Source: Oxalobacteraceae bacterium (GTDB taxonomy: Bacteria > Pseudomonadota > Gammaproteobacteria > Burkholderiales > Burkholderiaceae_D). From it: DNA of 64,000 nucleotides. The translations under genes were made by a program, and so were the position numbers. Location of the stretch: the NCBI GenBank assembly GCA_030698225.1, contig JAUYNR010000107.1, positions 1 through 64,000 on the forward strand, written 5' to 3'. Below the pieces are notes generated by a model. That model saw only the letters and a program-made list of their open reading frames with translations, did no database searches and was not told where the DNA came from. Below are positions 35,295 through 44,516 of this stretch, one piece after another (position 1 is the first letter of the stretch; every line of letters begins with the position of its first letter).

Positions 35295-36716
35295 TTAGCT
35301 GGCAACCGATGAACCGATTGGCGGATCGCGCCGCGTGAGCGCCTGCTTGTTCGATTGTCGGCGCGCCACTGCGTTGGATTTCTTTATTACGCCAAGTACC
35401 GCAAGCCCGTCCGCTCCGGCCAAATCCGCAGCTGAACGCACGCGCCTGTCGAGCAGTTCAAGAATCACGGCGCTACCGATACCGAGCAATGCACCGACAG
35501 CGATTGCCATCAAGGTATTGAGCAAGAGATTCGGACCGAACGGCTTGAGCGGAGCCAGTGCAGGGGTAAGCACGGCGATATCGGATTGGTTCGACTGTCC
35601 CTCAAGATTGGTCAGCGTCAAGCGCTGCGAGATGGTCTCGTAGGCGCGCTGCGCACTATCCACGTCTCTGCTGAGTACGGCCAATTCATCGCGGGTGCGA
35701 TTGAGCTGCAGTACCTTGAGCTTTTGCGCTGCCAGTGCACCACGGATCTCAGCTCCGCGTTGCTGCTGGATGGCGGCATTGCTGCCGATCACATTCGCGG
35801 CGGCGCTGATTTGCGCGTTCAGATCTGCGCGCAGCTTGTCTGCTTCGGCCTTGGCGCTCTGGTATTGCGGATGGTTTTTATCCAGTCTTTGCGCGATCTC
35901 GGAGAACTTCGATTCGGCATTACCCAGTCCCATCTTGAGATTCTGGATCAGCGGATTGCTCGCGACATCGGGAGAATCGGCAGCGTTCCCCTTGGCCAGG
36001 CGCTGACGCGATGACGCCTCCATCGCTTCTCCCTGGGCTGCCACCAATTGACTGGAAAGCTGGTTCAGACGCATTGATTCGACATCGAGGCTCTTGTCGG
36101 CGTTGACAATGCCGTTGTCCTGCTGATACTTGGAGAGCTTTTTTTGAGCGGCTTCATAATTGTCGCGCAACAGCTTGACCTGATCGTTGAAATAGACCGA
36201 GGTCTTCTTCGATGGATCGACCTTCAGTTTGACGATCACCTGTTGATAGGCGTCACCGAAAGCGTTGGCAATCCGCGCTGCCGACTGCGGATCCAGGCTC
36301 GTATAAGTGATACTGAGGACGCTGCTCTCACGCGACGGTGCAATCTCAAGCTTGCCCAGCAGTGCCGCAGCCACCCAGTCGCGGATGTTGCCATTGCTTG
36401 CGGCAGATGCCGCGAAGCTCTTCTTTACGTCCTCGCCTTCAGCTAGTTTAAGCGTATCGACCACTTTCAATGCGACGCTCATGCTTTTCACGATTTCGAT
36501 CTGCGTGGACATATAGCCTGGCATCAATTGCGACGGCATGGCGTTCCCGGTCACAGGATCGGTGCCCTTGTAGTTGAGCACCAGCGATGTAGTTGCCTTG
36601 TAGGTCTTCTGCTTTAGCAGGGTCACGGTAACGGTCGTTGCCACCGTCACGATGAGCGCGAGCAGGATGATCTTGTAGTGGGCACGCAAGATCAGCAAGA
36701 ACTGGGATAAATTCAT
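35295..36716 (-). CDS. epsF: EpsF-like chain length determinant protein (Wzz family)
   Basis: 473 residues. Membrane helices near 15-36 (IILLALIVTVATTVTVTLL) and near 408-430 (LLLNTLMAIAVGALLGIGSA) flank a periplasmic coiled-coil domain, the PCP-2a layout; the PxxP-like PALAPLKPFGPN precedes the second helix. Regulates length and transport of the exopolysaccharide with EpsG. Confidence 0.9.
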   Translation of the reverse strand: MNLSQFLLILRAHYKIILLALIVTVATTVTVTLLKQKTYKATTSLVLNYKGTDPVTGNAMPSQLMPGYMSTQIEIVKSMSVALKVVDTLKLAEGEDVKKSFAASAASNGNIRDWVAAALLGKLEIAPSRESSVLSITYTSLDPQSAARIANAFGDAYQQVIVKLKVDPSKKTSVYFNDQVKLLRDNYEAAQKKLSKYQQDNGIVNADKSLDVESMRLNQLSSQLVAAQGEAMEASSRQRLAKGNAADSPDVASNPLIQNLKMGLGNAESKFSEIAQRLDKNHPQYQSAKAEADKLRADLNAQISAAANVIGSNAAIQQQRGAEIRGALAAQKLKVLQLNRTRDELAVLSRDVDSAQRAYETISQRLTLTNLEGQSNQSDIAVLTPALAPLKPFGPNLLLNTLMAIAVGALLGIGSAVILELLDRRVRSAADLAGADGLAVLGVIKKSNAVARRQSNKQALTRRDPPIGSSVAS

Positions 36717-36759
36717 TGGCGGGTCCTTAAATCATGATGACTGGTTGCGGACGTGTGCA

Positions 36760-37557
36760 TCAGAACCAGCTTTCTTTAACGTAAATTACGTCATCCATTT
36801 CAACTAAATTTTCGAGGTCGGCTCTAAATTCCTTCACCTTGCCGTCTGCATCGCGTCGTTTGACGCGAATGCCGCGCTCGGTACCACGCGCAGTCAGTCC
36901 GCCACCGACCGACAACACTTGCTGTACCGTCATGTTGCGCTCCAGGCGATAAGGACCGGGCTTTTGAACCTCACCGTAGACATAAAATTTGGGTGCTCGC
37001 TCGACGTACACGACATCATCTGTCTTCAAGTCCAGATCTTTTTTCAAATTGCCTGAGCGCACCATCTCGATCAGGTCGACTACTTCTTTTTGGCTCTGTC
37101 CATCGCGCTTGCGAATCAAGGAAACTTTGTCGCCGCCATCCGTTGCTACGCCCCCGGCAAGAGCCAGAATGTCGATCAGGCTGTGCTTGCCGTCGATCGG
37201 ATAGCGTCCTGGCTTGGCAACCTGGCCAAGCACCGAGACCAGTTGGCTCTGCCGCGATGTGACCAGGATATTGACCTGCGGCTTGAGGACGAAGCCGCCG
37301 CTCATTAGCAAGCCGGCGATCTCTTTTTCGGCGGCCGGGATGGCAAGACCGCCGACCTTGACCTCACCCACCAATGGAAACGTGATGCCGCCGGTCTGGC
37401 TCACTCGGGTCTCCAGCGACAGATCGGGATTGCCATACACGGAAATTTTCAATACATCGCTCGGGCCGAGCAGAACATCTGCGGCGCTGGCACCGAAACT
37501 CCAGGCGCCCAGCGCCAATACCAATAAGCCCATCATGATCTTTTTCATTTTGTTCAT
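36760..37557 (-). CDS. epsE: EpsE-like polysaccharide export protein (Wza family)
   Basis: 265 residues with a signal peptide (LVLALGAWSFGASA then AD). Poly_export domain LLGPSDVLKISVYGNPDLS, LVGEVKVGGLAIPAAEKEI, then two SLBB domains (VSVLGQVAKPGRYPIDG and FYVYGEVQKPGPYRLERN). No lipobox Cys is visible, unlike E. coli Wza. Outer-membrane/periplasmic export channel part of the eps apparatus. ATG at 37548 is an alternative start. Confidence 0.92.
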   Translation of the reverse strand: MNKMKKIMMGLLVLALGAWSFGASAADVLLGPSDVLKISVYGNPDLSLETRVSQTGGITFPLVGEVKVGGLAIPAAEKEIAGLLMSGGFVLKPQVNILVTSRQSQLVSVLGQVAKPGRYPIDGKHSLIDILALAGGVATDGGDKVSLIRKRDGQSQKEVVDLIEMVRSGNLKKDLDLKTDDVVYVERAPKFYVYGEVQKPGPYRLERNMTVQQVLSVGGGLTARGTERGIRVKRRDADGKVKEFRADLENLVEMDDVIYVKESWF

Positions 37558-37614
37558 CCTATGTTTAGTCGATTTTTAGATTTTGCCGCTAGCTGCAAAC
37601 ACAGTCGGACCGCG

Positions 37615-38553
37615 CTACTTGCTTGCTGCCATGCCGGCTTCGATTTGGGTCGTGGTAGCCGAACCGGCCGCCTTGGCTGCTGGCGTGGCCGCTGAAGCCA
37701 AATTCTCCTTGTGGAGATATTCGACCTTGGCGGATGCGCGCAATCGTTCTAGTTCCACCGCGCCGATTTCCTTGCGCCTTTCATTGCGCAGATATGATGC
37801 AATTTGTGGCGCTGCCGCTTCCGCCGTAACAGGGCTGAGCTTCACATCGTAGAGGGAGTCCACCATGGTGTACTCACCTGCCTTGATGACGAACAATTGA
37901 TTCTTACGCATTGCCTGCAGTTTCGTCATCATTTCCGGCGCAAGATCCGCAGTACTGCGCGACACTTCCGCACGTTCGTATGGCACGTGATTCTTGTCGA
38001 GCCAGGCAGCAACTTGCTCGATCGATTTGGCAGAATCAAGGCGTGCCTTGAGTTGCACGCTGAAGTCCCTGGTGGCAACCACCAATTCCTTCATATAGAA
38101 CAACTTGCGCTGGGTGAACAACTCAGGGTGTGCCCGGTAATACGCGTCAACCTCGGCTTTGGAATGCGTCCCTATGGCTGCAAACTTATCTTGCAGGTAG
38201 GCTTGGGCCAGGATTTCCGTCTTGGCGCGCTCAATTGCCTGAACCACTTGAGGGTTGCGGTCGAGCTTGTTGCGTATCGCTGCCTCCTGCAGCAACTGGC
38301 GGTCGATCAATGTTTCCAGCAATTGCTTATCGACCGCTTCTTTCGTGGCGGTCGGCTGACCTCCGACAGGCGCCTTAGCATCGCCCGGTTGCAGCATGAC
38401 GATTTCGACGTCATTGACCTTGACTAGCGGTAACGGGCGTTCAACCTTACCTTCCGTGCTCGCTTGCGTATCGCAGGCCGACAAACTTACTGCCGCAACC
38501 AGCGCGAGCGCTCCGAACAGTGCCTGCCTTTTCAAGCCAGGACCGTTGGTCAT
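37615..38553 (-). CDS. epsD: EpsD-like peptidyl-prolyl cis-trans isomerase, lipoprotein
   Basis: 312 residues from the ATG at 38553. Lipobox VAAVSLSACDT shows an acylated Cys near residue 28. The body resembles SurA/PpiC-type chaperones (KEAVDKQLLETLIDRQLLQ, QAYLQDKFAAI) as in the EpsD family, though the parvulin core is weakly conserved. Periplasmic factor of the eps export machinery. It lies between epsE and the PEP-CTERM-like gene. Confidence 0.85.
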   Translation of the reverse strand: MTNGPGLKRQALFGALALVAAVSLSACDTQASTEGKVERPLPLVKVNDVEIVMLQPGDAKAPVGGQPTATKEAVDKQLLETLIDRQLLQEAAIRNKLDRNPQVVQAIERAKTEILAQAYLQDKFAAIGTHSKAEVDAYYRAHPELFTQRKLFYMKELVVATRDFSVQLKARLDSAKSIEQVAAWLDKNHVPYERAEVSRSTADLAPEMMTKLQAMRKNQLFVIKAGEYTMVDSLYDVKLSPVTAEAAAPQIASYLRNERRKEIGAVELERLRASAKVEYLHKENLASAATPAAKAAGSATTTQIEAGMAASK

Positions 38554-38707
38554 CCCGTTTTTAATGCGCCGGTTAATTTTGCAGATAATCAAAATCTGGA
38601 TCTTTCAATATTATTTTTTCGGATCATCCCAGTAATAAAAAAGCAAGGGAGGAACGCTGATTGCTCTGGCAGCCTGTCGCCAGTAGGCAGCGCACTGAGT
38701 CTGGCTT

Positions 38708-39217
38708 TCAGAAACCAAACGGCCGTTGCCGACGACGTCCTAGATACATCACGCTGCCAACGAGTAGCAATATGACGGCCCCACTCTTCGGCGCTGGAGA
38801 CGATGCAACTATCGAGCCGTAGCGCATTGCTGCACTGCCGGAACCGGTTGACGCGATATACGATGAGTACGACGATGCATGCGTCTGGCCTGCGTTGGCC
38901 GAGAATGACCCCGCGCTTACCTGTCTTCTGGCCAGGGTCGAGCCATTTCCCACTTGCTTCAGGATGCCAGAGAAAACACCGGATTCCGCACGCGAAACGG
39001 GCGCGGACGGCAGCGTATCGATGCGATTGCCCGAACCGGTCGCAGCAGATGTTCTGCGGTCCTTGCTTTCGAAAAAAGTGCCATTCAAAGCAAGCAGCGA
39101 AGTGAAATTCAGTTCGGCTCGATGGGGTTCAAGTAACTTGATAGTCGGCACGCCGGCGCTGGCCCAAGCGGAAACGCTGAACATCAGTACGGCCAACAAT
39201 ATTCGCTGTTTTTTCAT
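38708..39217 (-). CDS. Small exported protein with PEP-CTERM-like C-terminal anchor
   Basis: 169 residues from the ATG at 39217 (AAAGGAGTTTCA upstream). Signal peptide RILLAVLMFSVSAWASA, a Ser/Ala/Gly-rich middle, then SPAPKSGAVILLLVGSVMYL followed by GRRRQRPFGF: a short proline motif, one helix and an Arg cluster. That is the layout of PEP-CTERM sorting signals, although the motif reads PAPKSG rather than PEP. Proteins so tagged are handled by exosortases in methanolan-type loci; no exosortase gene is in this window. Function unknown. Confidence 0.65.
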   Translation of the reverse strand: MKKQRILLAVLMFSVSAWASAGVPTIKLLEPHRAELNFTSLLALNGTFFESKDRRTSAATGSGNRIDTLPSAPVSRAESGVFSGILKQVGNGSTLARRQVSAGSFSANAGQTHASSYSSYIASTGSGSAAMRYGSIVASSPAPKSGAVILLLVGSVMYLGRRRQRPFGF

Positions 39218-39242
39218 TGAAACTCCTTTCACATGGTCCAGA

Positions 39243-40649
39243 TCAATAGGCATTATCTCGGCCTAACACCACCTTTACGGTGCGCAAGATGATCCATAGA
39301 TCGAGCGATATCGACCAGCTGCGCAGATAATCCAAATCGTATTCAATGCGCGCCGCCATCTTGTTCAAGGTATCGGTTTCGCCTCGAAATCCGTTCACTT
39401 GAGCCCATCCGGTAATTCCGGGTTTGACTTTGTGACGCAGCATGTAGCCTTTGATTAATCCACGGTATTGTTCGTTGTGCGCTACCGCATGCGGCCGCGG
39501 ACCGACGATACTCATTCGTCCCTGTAATACGTTGATGAATTGCGGCAATTCATCGAGTGAACTGCGGCGCAGAAAAGAGCCGAGTCTGGTTACTCGCTGG
39601 TCGTTTTTTTTGGCCTGAGTCACACTCGCACCATCCTCGCACACGGCCATCGAGCGAAATTTATAGACAATGATTTCCTCACCGTTCAAGCCGTAACGGC
39701 GTTGCTTAAAGATGACCGGACCGGGCGAAGTCAACTTGACAGCCAACGCGATCGACAACATGACGGGCGCCAGCAACAACTGGATAACGGTGGCAAGCAC
39801 GATGTCACTCAAACGCTTGACCAGGCTATTGATCCCGGTGAATGGGGTCTCGCAGATCGCAACCACCGGCACGCCGCCAATCTCATCGAAACGCGCCTGC
39901 ATCAGGTCGAAGATGAAAATATCCGGCAGGAAGTAAATTGAGGCAGTGGTGTCCTGCAACTCATCGAGCAGTTGGCGTACGCGCGGCTGCGCCGCCATCG
40001 GCTGACTGATGAAAATCACATTGATATTGTGTTCGCGAACATAGCCAGCGATGTCCGCCATCCGACCGAGCAGTGGCATAGCGAGTTGCTCCGGAAGACG
40101 GGTTGCGCCACGATCGTCAAAAAAGCCACGCAGGTCCATGAACAGGTGCGGATATTCGGCAATCCGATCGGCAAGTTTCAAACCGACATCGTTGGCGCCG
40201 ACGATCACCACCGAACGCGCTTGATCGCCCCTGCGCAGATCGGAAGCTATTTTGCGCAATGCCAGGTGGCTCGCCAGCAGTGCGAACGGCGTAACGATGA
40301 ACCAGGAGACGATGACACCATCGGAATATTTATACGAGAATCCGGTGGCATAGCCGATAAAAATCAGGATCGCAACGAAGATTGCCCAACCAAAGAAAAT
40401 ATCGCCCGCAAATGCCAGCAGCTTGCCGCGGCGCCAGTTGCGGTACGAATCGATCTGCTCGTGAACATACGACGAAATGAAGAATGCAATGATCGCCAGC
40501 ACCAGGTAGTTGCCGGAAAACGGTTCATTTAGTGCCAATGTCAACAGGTACAGCGTGCTCAGTATGACCAGAGGATCAAGCAGGCGCTTGAAAAACGACA
40601 GCACCGGAATGTCGCTGAACGTCATCGCATGTCTGGACTCAGAATTCAT
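39243..40649 (-). CDS. epsB: EpsB-like undecaprenyl-phosphate glucose phosphotransferase
   Basis: 468 residues. Four N-terminal helices, a CoA-binding-like domain (VVIVGANDVGLKLADRI), and a C-terminal bacterial sugar transferase domain: KLTSPGPVIFKQRRYGLNGE, FLRRSSLDELPQFINVLQG, MSIVGPRPHAVAHN and VKPGITGWAQVNGFRGETD. Starts the repeat unit by moving glucose 1-phosphate to undecaprenyl phosphate (WcaJ-like). The ATG at 40649 overlaps the epsL stop (ATGAATTCTGA); ATG at 40625 is an alternative. Confidence 0.9.
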   Translation of the reverse strand: MNSESRHAMTFSDIPVLSFFKRLLDPLVILSTLYLLTLALNEPFSGNYLVLAIIAFFISSYVHEQIDSYRNWRRGKLLAFAGDIFFGWAIFVAILIFIGYATGFSYKYSDGVIVSWFIVTPFALLASHLALRKIASDLRRGDQARSVVIVGANDVGLKLADRIAEYPHLFMDLRGFFDDRGATRLPEQLAMPLLGRMADIAGYVREHNINVIFISQPMAAQPRVRQLLDELQDTTASIYFLPDIFIFDLMQARFDEIGGVPVVAICETPFTGINSLVKRLSDIVLATVIQLLLAPVMLSIALAVKLTSPGPVIFKQRRYGLNGEEIIVYKFRSMAVCEDGASVTQAKKNDQRVTRLGSFLRRSSLDELPQFINVLQGRMSIVGPRPHAVAHNEQYRGLIKGYMLRHKVKPGITGWAQVNGFRGETDTLNKMAARIEYDLDYLRSWSISLDLWIILRTVKVVLGRDNAY

Positions 40650-41910
40650 AACGTGAACTGAGCATCAAGCCGGTGTTCGGAGTCCTGTCGCCGTCACTGG
40701 AATCCCTGATTCTACGGTGCGCCAAGGCTGCCAGTTGAAGGTGGTCGGTAGGACGGTAAACAAGCTTGATCGATGCAGTGCGAAACGTATCCTTGCCACC
40801 CGATTCAGCACCCCTATAGTCGCTGGTCTCGCGCCTGAGTTGGCCATCGAGCCGGATCTTGCTGGTCAAGTCCCAGGTGGACCCGACGCCAATGCCCTGA
40901 TTGAGTGCATAGCTGGCAGTCAGGTTTTCCGGCGAGCCAATCTCGTCTTGATCGAGCGCGCCGATCTCGCGCCAGCCGCTTAGAGTCACCCCAACCTTGC
41001 CGGTCGGCTTCCACTGCGCGATCAGGCGCGCATTCGGGCCATTAAAATCACGTGTCGAGTCAGAGTCGTGCTTGCGTTGAACATAACCGCCCAGAAATTG
41101 CAGTTGTGTTTTCCCTGTAAGCAGCCAATTGACCTTGCCCTTTATCTCGTTCTGATCGTAACTATTGGCCAATATCGGTGAGTTCGGGAGATCGCCGCGG
41201 GTGTGCCGCAACTGCACGCCGAACGTACTCTTGCTGGCTGCCAAGTAGTCCATGCCGACTTCCGACGTGACCTCGTCGCGGTCACCAGCCGAATTAACAT
41301 CGTAACTGAGTTTGTCGCGCGACAATCCACCGCGCAAGCGCCAACTCGGATGGAGTAGCCACGAAGCATCGAAAAACTCCCGGCGTTGCGTGCGCAGGTT
41401 GGGCTCATCGTTGTCGATGTCCGGGGCGTCGAGGTTCACATATGGCGACAGTGCCTGCACATAGCTTGCGCCTAAATTGCCTTCAACATGATCGCCGACA
41501 TGCCAGTTCCAATTACCAAGGAGATCCTTGTTGTTGAGCGTACCCAGTCTGTCAGAAGTGATATGGGCTAGATTGAGTTTGGCAGATAACACCTGCTGAC
41601 TGATGCGCTTGTTGATGGCCAGCCCAGCATCGGCACGGTGGGAAGTGTCGGACAGGTCAGAGTCGGACAGATCTCGCCTTCTCCTATCTGCATCCGAGAT
41701 GCCTGATACGTTTTCGTCGTAGGAAAATGAATAGCCTACGTAAGGACGAAATACATCCCCCTCCGCGGCAAGCGCGGGCATGCAAGTTACCACCCCCAGC
41801 CCCAGAAAAAAATGCAAGGTCCGCTGCCAACGCAACGATGGTAGCGATGGGTACGGGAGTGCAGGTAGCTTGGATTTCATTTGTACGGGTTTCATTTTTA
41901 TCAAAGGCAT
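40639..41910 (-). CDS. epsL: EpsL-like outer-membrane beta-barrel protein
   Basis: 423 residues. Signal peptide LHFFLGLGVVTCMPALAAEG, then alternating strands typical of a barrel (FRPYVGYSFSYDENVSG, LRGGLSRDKLSYDV), ending in SRYEF with a terminal Phe as in outer-membrane proteins. Family: XrtB/PEP-CTERM-associated polysaccharide biosynthesis protein EpsL. First gene of the eps transcript and the probable exit porin. Several Met codons near the start (41910, 41895, 41880); GGAAGAACCCC precedes the first. Confidence 0.88.
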   Translation of the reverse strand: MPLIKMKPVQMKSKLPALPYPSLPSLRWQRTLHFFLGLGVVTCMPALAAEGDVFRPYVGYSFSYDENVSGISDADRRRRDLSDSDLSDTSHRADAGLAINKRISQQVLSAKLNLAHITSDRLGTLNNKDLLGNWNWHVGDHVEGNLGASYVQALSPYVNLDAPDIDNDEPNLRTQRREFFDASWLLHPSWRLRGGLSRDKLSYDVNSAGDRDEVTSEVGMDYLAASKSTFGVQLRHTRGDLPNSPILANSYDQNEIKGKVNWLLTGKTQLQFLGGYVQRKHDSDSTRDFNGPNARLIAQWKPTGKVGVTLSGWREIGALDQDEIGSPENLTASYALNQGIGVGSTWDLTSKIRLDGQLRRETSDYRGAESGGKDTFRTASIKLVYRPTDHLQLAALAHRRIRDSSDGDRTPNTGLMLSSRYEF

Positions 41911-42739
41911 GGGGTTCTTCCATTAGTTTCAATGCAATAAATTAATTGCTCTCTTGCTCTTTGTTGCCGAGCAATTAAAAAATATCACGCATCCTTGCTC
42001 CCGGTCCGATGGGATCGCCCCAGGTTTTGGAAAAAGGATGCCTTCCGATCGACGCTTTCTTGCGCCAGTTCCGAAGCAGTGTGTATTTCCGTGGAGAATG
42101 ACTATAAAAAATCAGACCCTGATTTGATGATGAATTAGGTGCTGCCCAACGTGGGTTTTAGCTGTCCATGCATTCGGCATGTACAACGGGATTTGGTCAC
42201 ATGATGAACTGGAACGGATGCCATAATCTGTGCGATACCGCACATATGCATTCCTGCGTACAGGAAAATCAATTTGAAACCTCCGTTCAGCTCGGATCAA
42301 GCAGGCGATAACCAATATCCGACTAAATTCACTGTGCGCGGAATCGATTGAATCTCTAAAAAATTTAGTTTCCTGATTGATTTTTAGGCACACGCGATCG
42401 TTAATAATTGCTCGGTGGCCAGTTATTCTTGCCAGTAAGAGGCATTGCAATTAAATTTGGTTCAACTCTGATACATCTTGATACTCTTTTTCATCCATTG
42501 ACTTAATTTCCGCACAGAAAATTTCAATAGATTTGCCTTAATCAGCGGACGTATCCGGACCAGCGCAGCAATCTTGCCGTTGTACAGATACAGGCGCCGC
42601 GTCACTTTCTGCAGCAATTGCCGAGTAAGAAGATATCGGCAGATGCAGGAACACCAGTTTCCCGAATCGCTTTTCACCGGTGACGACTGCGCATTTGCCT
42701 GCAACTTGACATGCATGGCATAGGGAAACAGCATCCGGT
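41911..42739. other. 829-bp region upstream of epsL
   Basis: Control region of the main eps operon, AT-rich, carrying the TGT-N10-ACA dyad at 42229-42244. A minus-strand frame at 42462-42734 could code 90 basic residues (MLFPYAMHVKLQANAQ...) but no family is recognised and it may be a remnant; a second frame at 42112-42450 overlaps the dyad and looks spurious. Confidence 0.55.
42229..42244. promoter_or_regulatory. TGT-N10-ACA dyad, candidate activator site 2
   Basis: TGTGCGATACCGCACA: perfect 6-bp arms around ATAC, 319 bp upstream of the epsL start. Extended identity with the site at 19657 covers CTGTGYGATACCGCACAT (18 bp, one difference). Both lie upstream of minus-strand eps transcripts. 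Confidence 0.55.
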
Positions 42740-43852
42740 TTAGAGTCGGCTATCCAGAAAATGCACCGCATCTTCGCGCAAGACGACGGTGGTGCGACGG
42801 CCCGGCGCCAGATTGAGTTCGGCGGCCAAGCGTGCGGGCACCTGCGCATGCAATGGCGCATCGATGCCATCCATGCGGGTAGTAAGCCGCACTTCGTTGC
42901 CTATCGGTAACAGTGTTTGTATCGTGACCTCGATACGGTTGTGGCTGACCGGCAGGTAATCGCGCCCGACCGCGCGCAAACGCACGCCGCTATTCGGAAT
43001 AACCCAGCGTATGCGTGTCCCGGGGGGAATTTCTGGATGTGGCGGGCTCGCCAGCGTGAGGGCGCCGGCCCGCAGCCAGGTGCATCCTGCGGCTGCGTCA
43101 TGGCCAGCAATTTCGCCGTCGAAGATGTTGCGGATACCGACTTGTTGCGCAGCAACCTCATCGACGGGTCTGGCCATCACTTCGTACGGTGAACCGCTTT
43201 GCAAGGTCCGACCATCGGTCAACAGTGTCATCCGATCAGCCAGCAACAGTGCTTCATTCAGGTCATGGGTGACCATGACCACCGGGATGGCGAGCTGCCG
43301 CTTCAGTTCCGCCAGTTCAAAATAGAGACTGTCGCGGGTGGCCCGATCGACCGCCGAAAACGGCTCGTCCAGCAGCAGGATGGTGGGGTCGCGCGCCAGC
43401 GCCCGGGCCACCGCGACCCGTTGTTGCTGGCCGCCGGACAGCTCGGCCGGGCGGCGCTGGCCCAATCCATCCAGATGCACTCGCGCCAGCCATTCCGAAG
43501 CGCGGCGCAGTTGTTCGGCTGGCGCCAGATGATGCAAGCCGGCCCTGACATTGTCGAGCGCGCTCATGTGAGGAAACAGGCCGTAGTGTTGCGGCACGTA
43601 GCCGATGCGCCGTTGTTGCGGCGACAGGAAAATGTCTTTGCCGGCATCGAACCAGACCGTGTCCGCGCATACGATGCGGCCCGACTGCGGACGGGACAGG
43701 CCGGCAATCATCCGCAGCAGCGTGCTCTTGCCGCTGCCGGAAGGGCCGACCAAAGCCAGCAATTGAGCGCATTCGCATTCGATACTGGCAGAGATCGGAA
43801 TCGGTGCGCGCTGCTCCACCGTGAATGTCAGCCTAGAGTTCGGGCAAGCCAT
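42740..43852 (-). CDS. modC: Molybdate ABC transporter ATP-binding protein
   Basis: 370 residues from the ATG at 43852 (MACPNSRLTFTVEQ), which overlaps the modB end by 20 bp. ABC signs: Walker A VGPSGSGKST, LSGGQQQRVAVARALARDP, Walker B ILLLDEPFSAVD and the switch His in VMVTHDLNEA. The C-terminal part (RNIFDGEIAGH, VTIQTLLPIGNEVRLTTRMD) is a TOBE/MopI-like molybdate-binding domain typical of ModC. Powers molybdate import with ModA and ModB. Confidence 0.93.
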   Translation of the reverse strand: MACPNSRLTFTVEQRAPIPISASIECECAQLLALVGPSGSGKSTLLRMIAGLSRPQSGRIVCADTVWFDAGKDIFLSPQQRRIGYVPQHYGLFPHMSALDNVRAGLHHLAPAEQLRRASEWLARVHLDGLGQRRPAELSGGQQQRVAVARALARDPTILLLDEPFSAVDRATRDSLYFELAELKRQLAIPVVMVTHDLNEALLLADRMTLLTDGRTLQSGSPYEVMARPVDEVAAQQVGIRNIFDGEIAGHDAAAGCTWLRAGALTLASPPHPEIPPGTRIRWVIPNSGVRLRAVGRDYLPVSHNRIEVTIQTLLPIGNEVRLTTRMDGIDAPLHAQVPARLAAELNLAPGRRTTVVLREDAVHFLDSRL

Positions 43853-44516
43853 GCCGCCTCCCGAAACGCCGTGACAGTCCGTTCGCCAATGCCAGTACCG
43901 CGATCGAAAACACCAGCAGCAGCAGCGACATGCGCCCTGCTGCGGCAAAATCGAACGCTTGCACCCGGTCGTAAATCGCAATCGCAATCGTCTTGGTTTC
44001 GCCCGGAATGCTGCCGCCGACCATCAACACCACGCCGAACTCGCCCAAGGTATGGGCAAAGGTGAGCACCATCGCGGTCAGTACGCCCGGCCATGCCAGC
44101 GGCAATTCGACCGTCAGCAAGGTGCGCCAGAACGACATTCCGCAACAGGCGGCAGCATCGCGCACTTCGTGCGGAATGGTTTCAAACGCGCGCTGGATCG
44201 GCTGCACTGCGAACGGAATATTGACGATGATCGAAGCAATCACCAGTCCGGAGAAATGAAAAACCAGCGTATGCCCGCTCCAGCCGGCCACCCACCGTCC
44301 GATCGGCGACTGGCCGCCCAGCCCGACCAACAGGTAATAGCCGACCACCGTCGGCGGCAATACCAGAGGCACCGCCAACAGCGCCTCGACCAGCGGTTTG
44401 CCCCGGAAGCGGCGGTAGGCCAGTGCGCGACCGCCAAACAGGGCGGCCGGCAACAACAGCAAGACCGTCAGCGCTCCCAGCTTGAGCGACAGCCACAATG
44501 CGGGCCACTCCATCAT
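43833..44516 (-). CDS. modB: Molybdate ABC transporter permease
   Basis: 227 residues with five or six helices. Permease loop EVRDAAACCGMSFWRTLLTVELPLAWPG (EAA motif, given here in part: DAAACCGMSFW) and FAHTLGEFGVVLMVGG fit ModB. Overlaps modA by 4 bp and modC by 20 bp, so the three are one operon. Confidence 0.92.
   Translation of the reverse strand: MMEWPALWLSLKLGALTVLLLLPAALFGGRALAYRRFRGKPLVEALLAVPLVLPPTVVGYYLLVGLGGQSPIGRWVAGWSGHTLVFHFSGLVIASIIVNIPFAVQPIQRAFETIPHEVRDAAACCGMSFWRTLLTVELPLAWPGVLTAMVLTFAHTLGEFGVVLMVGGSIPGETKTIAIAIYDRVQAFDFAAAGRMSLLLLVFSIAVLALANGLSRRFGRRHGLPEL

Noticed and set aside
42210-42260. ATG TGC GGT ATC within both dyads reads MCGI, like the start of class II amidotransferases
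   Set aside because: The frames diverge at once after MCGI and stop within about 37 and 26 codons; the palindromic form explains the identity better.
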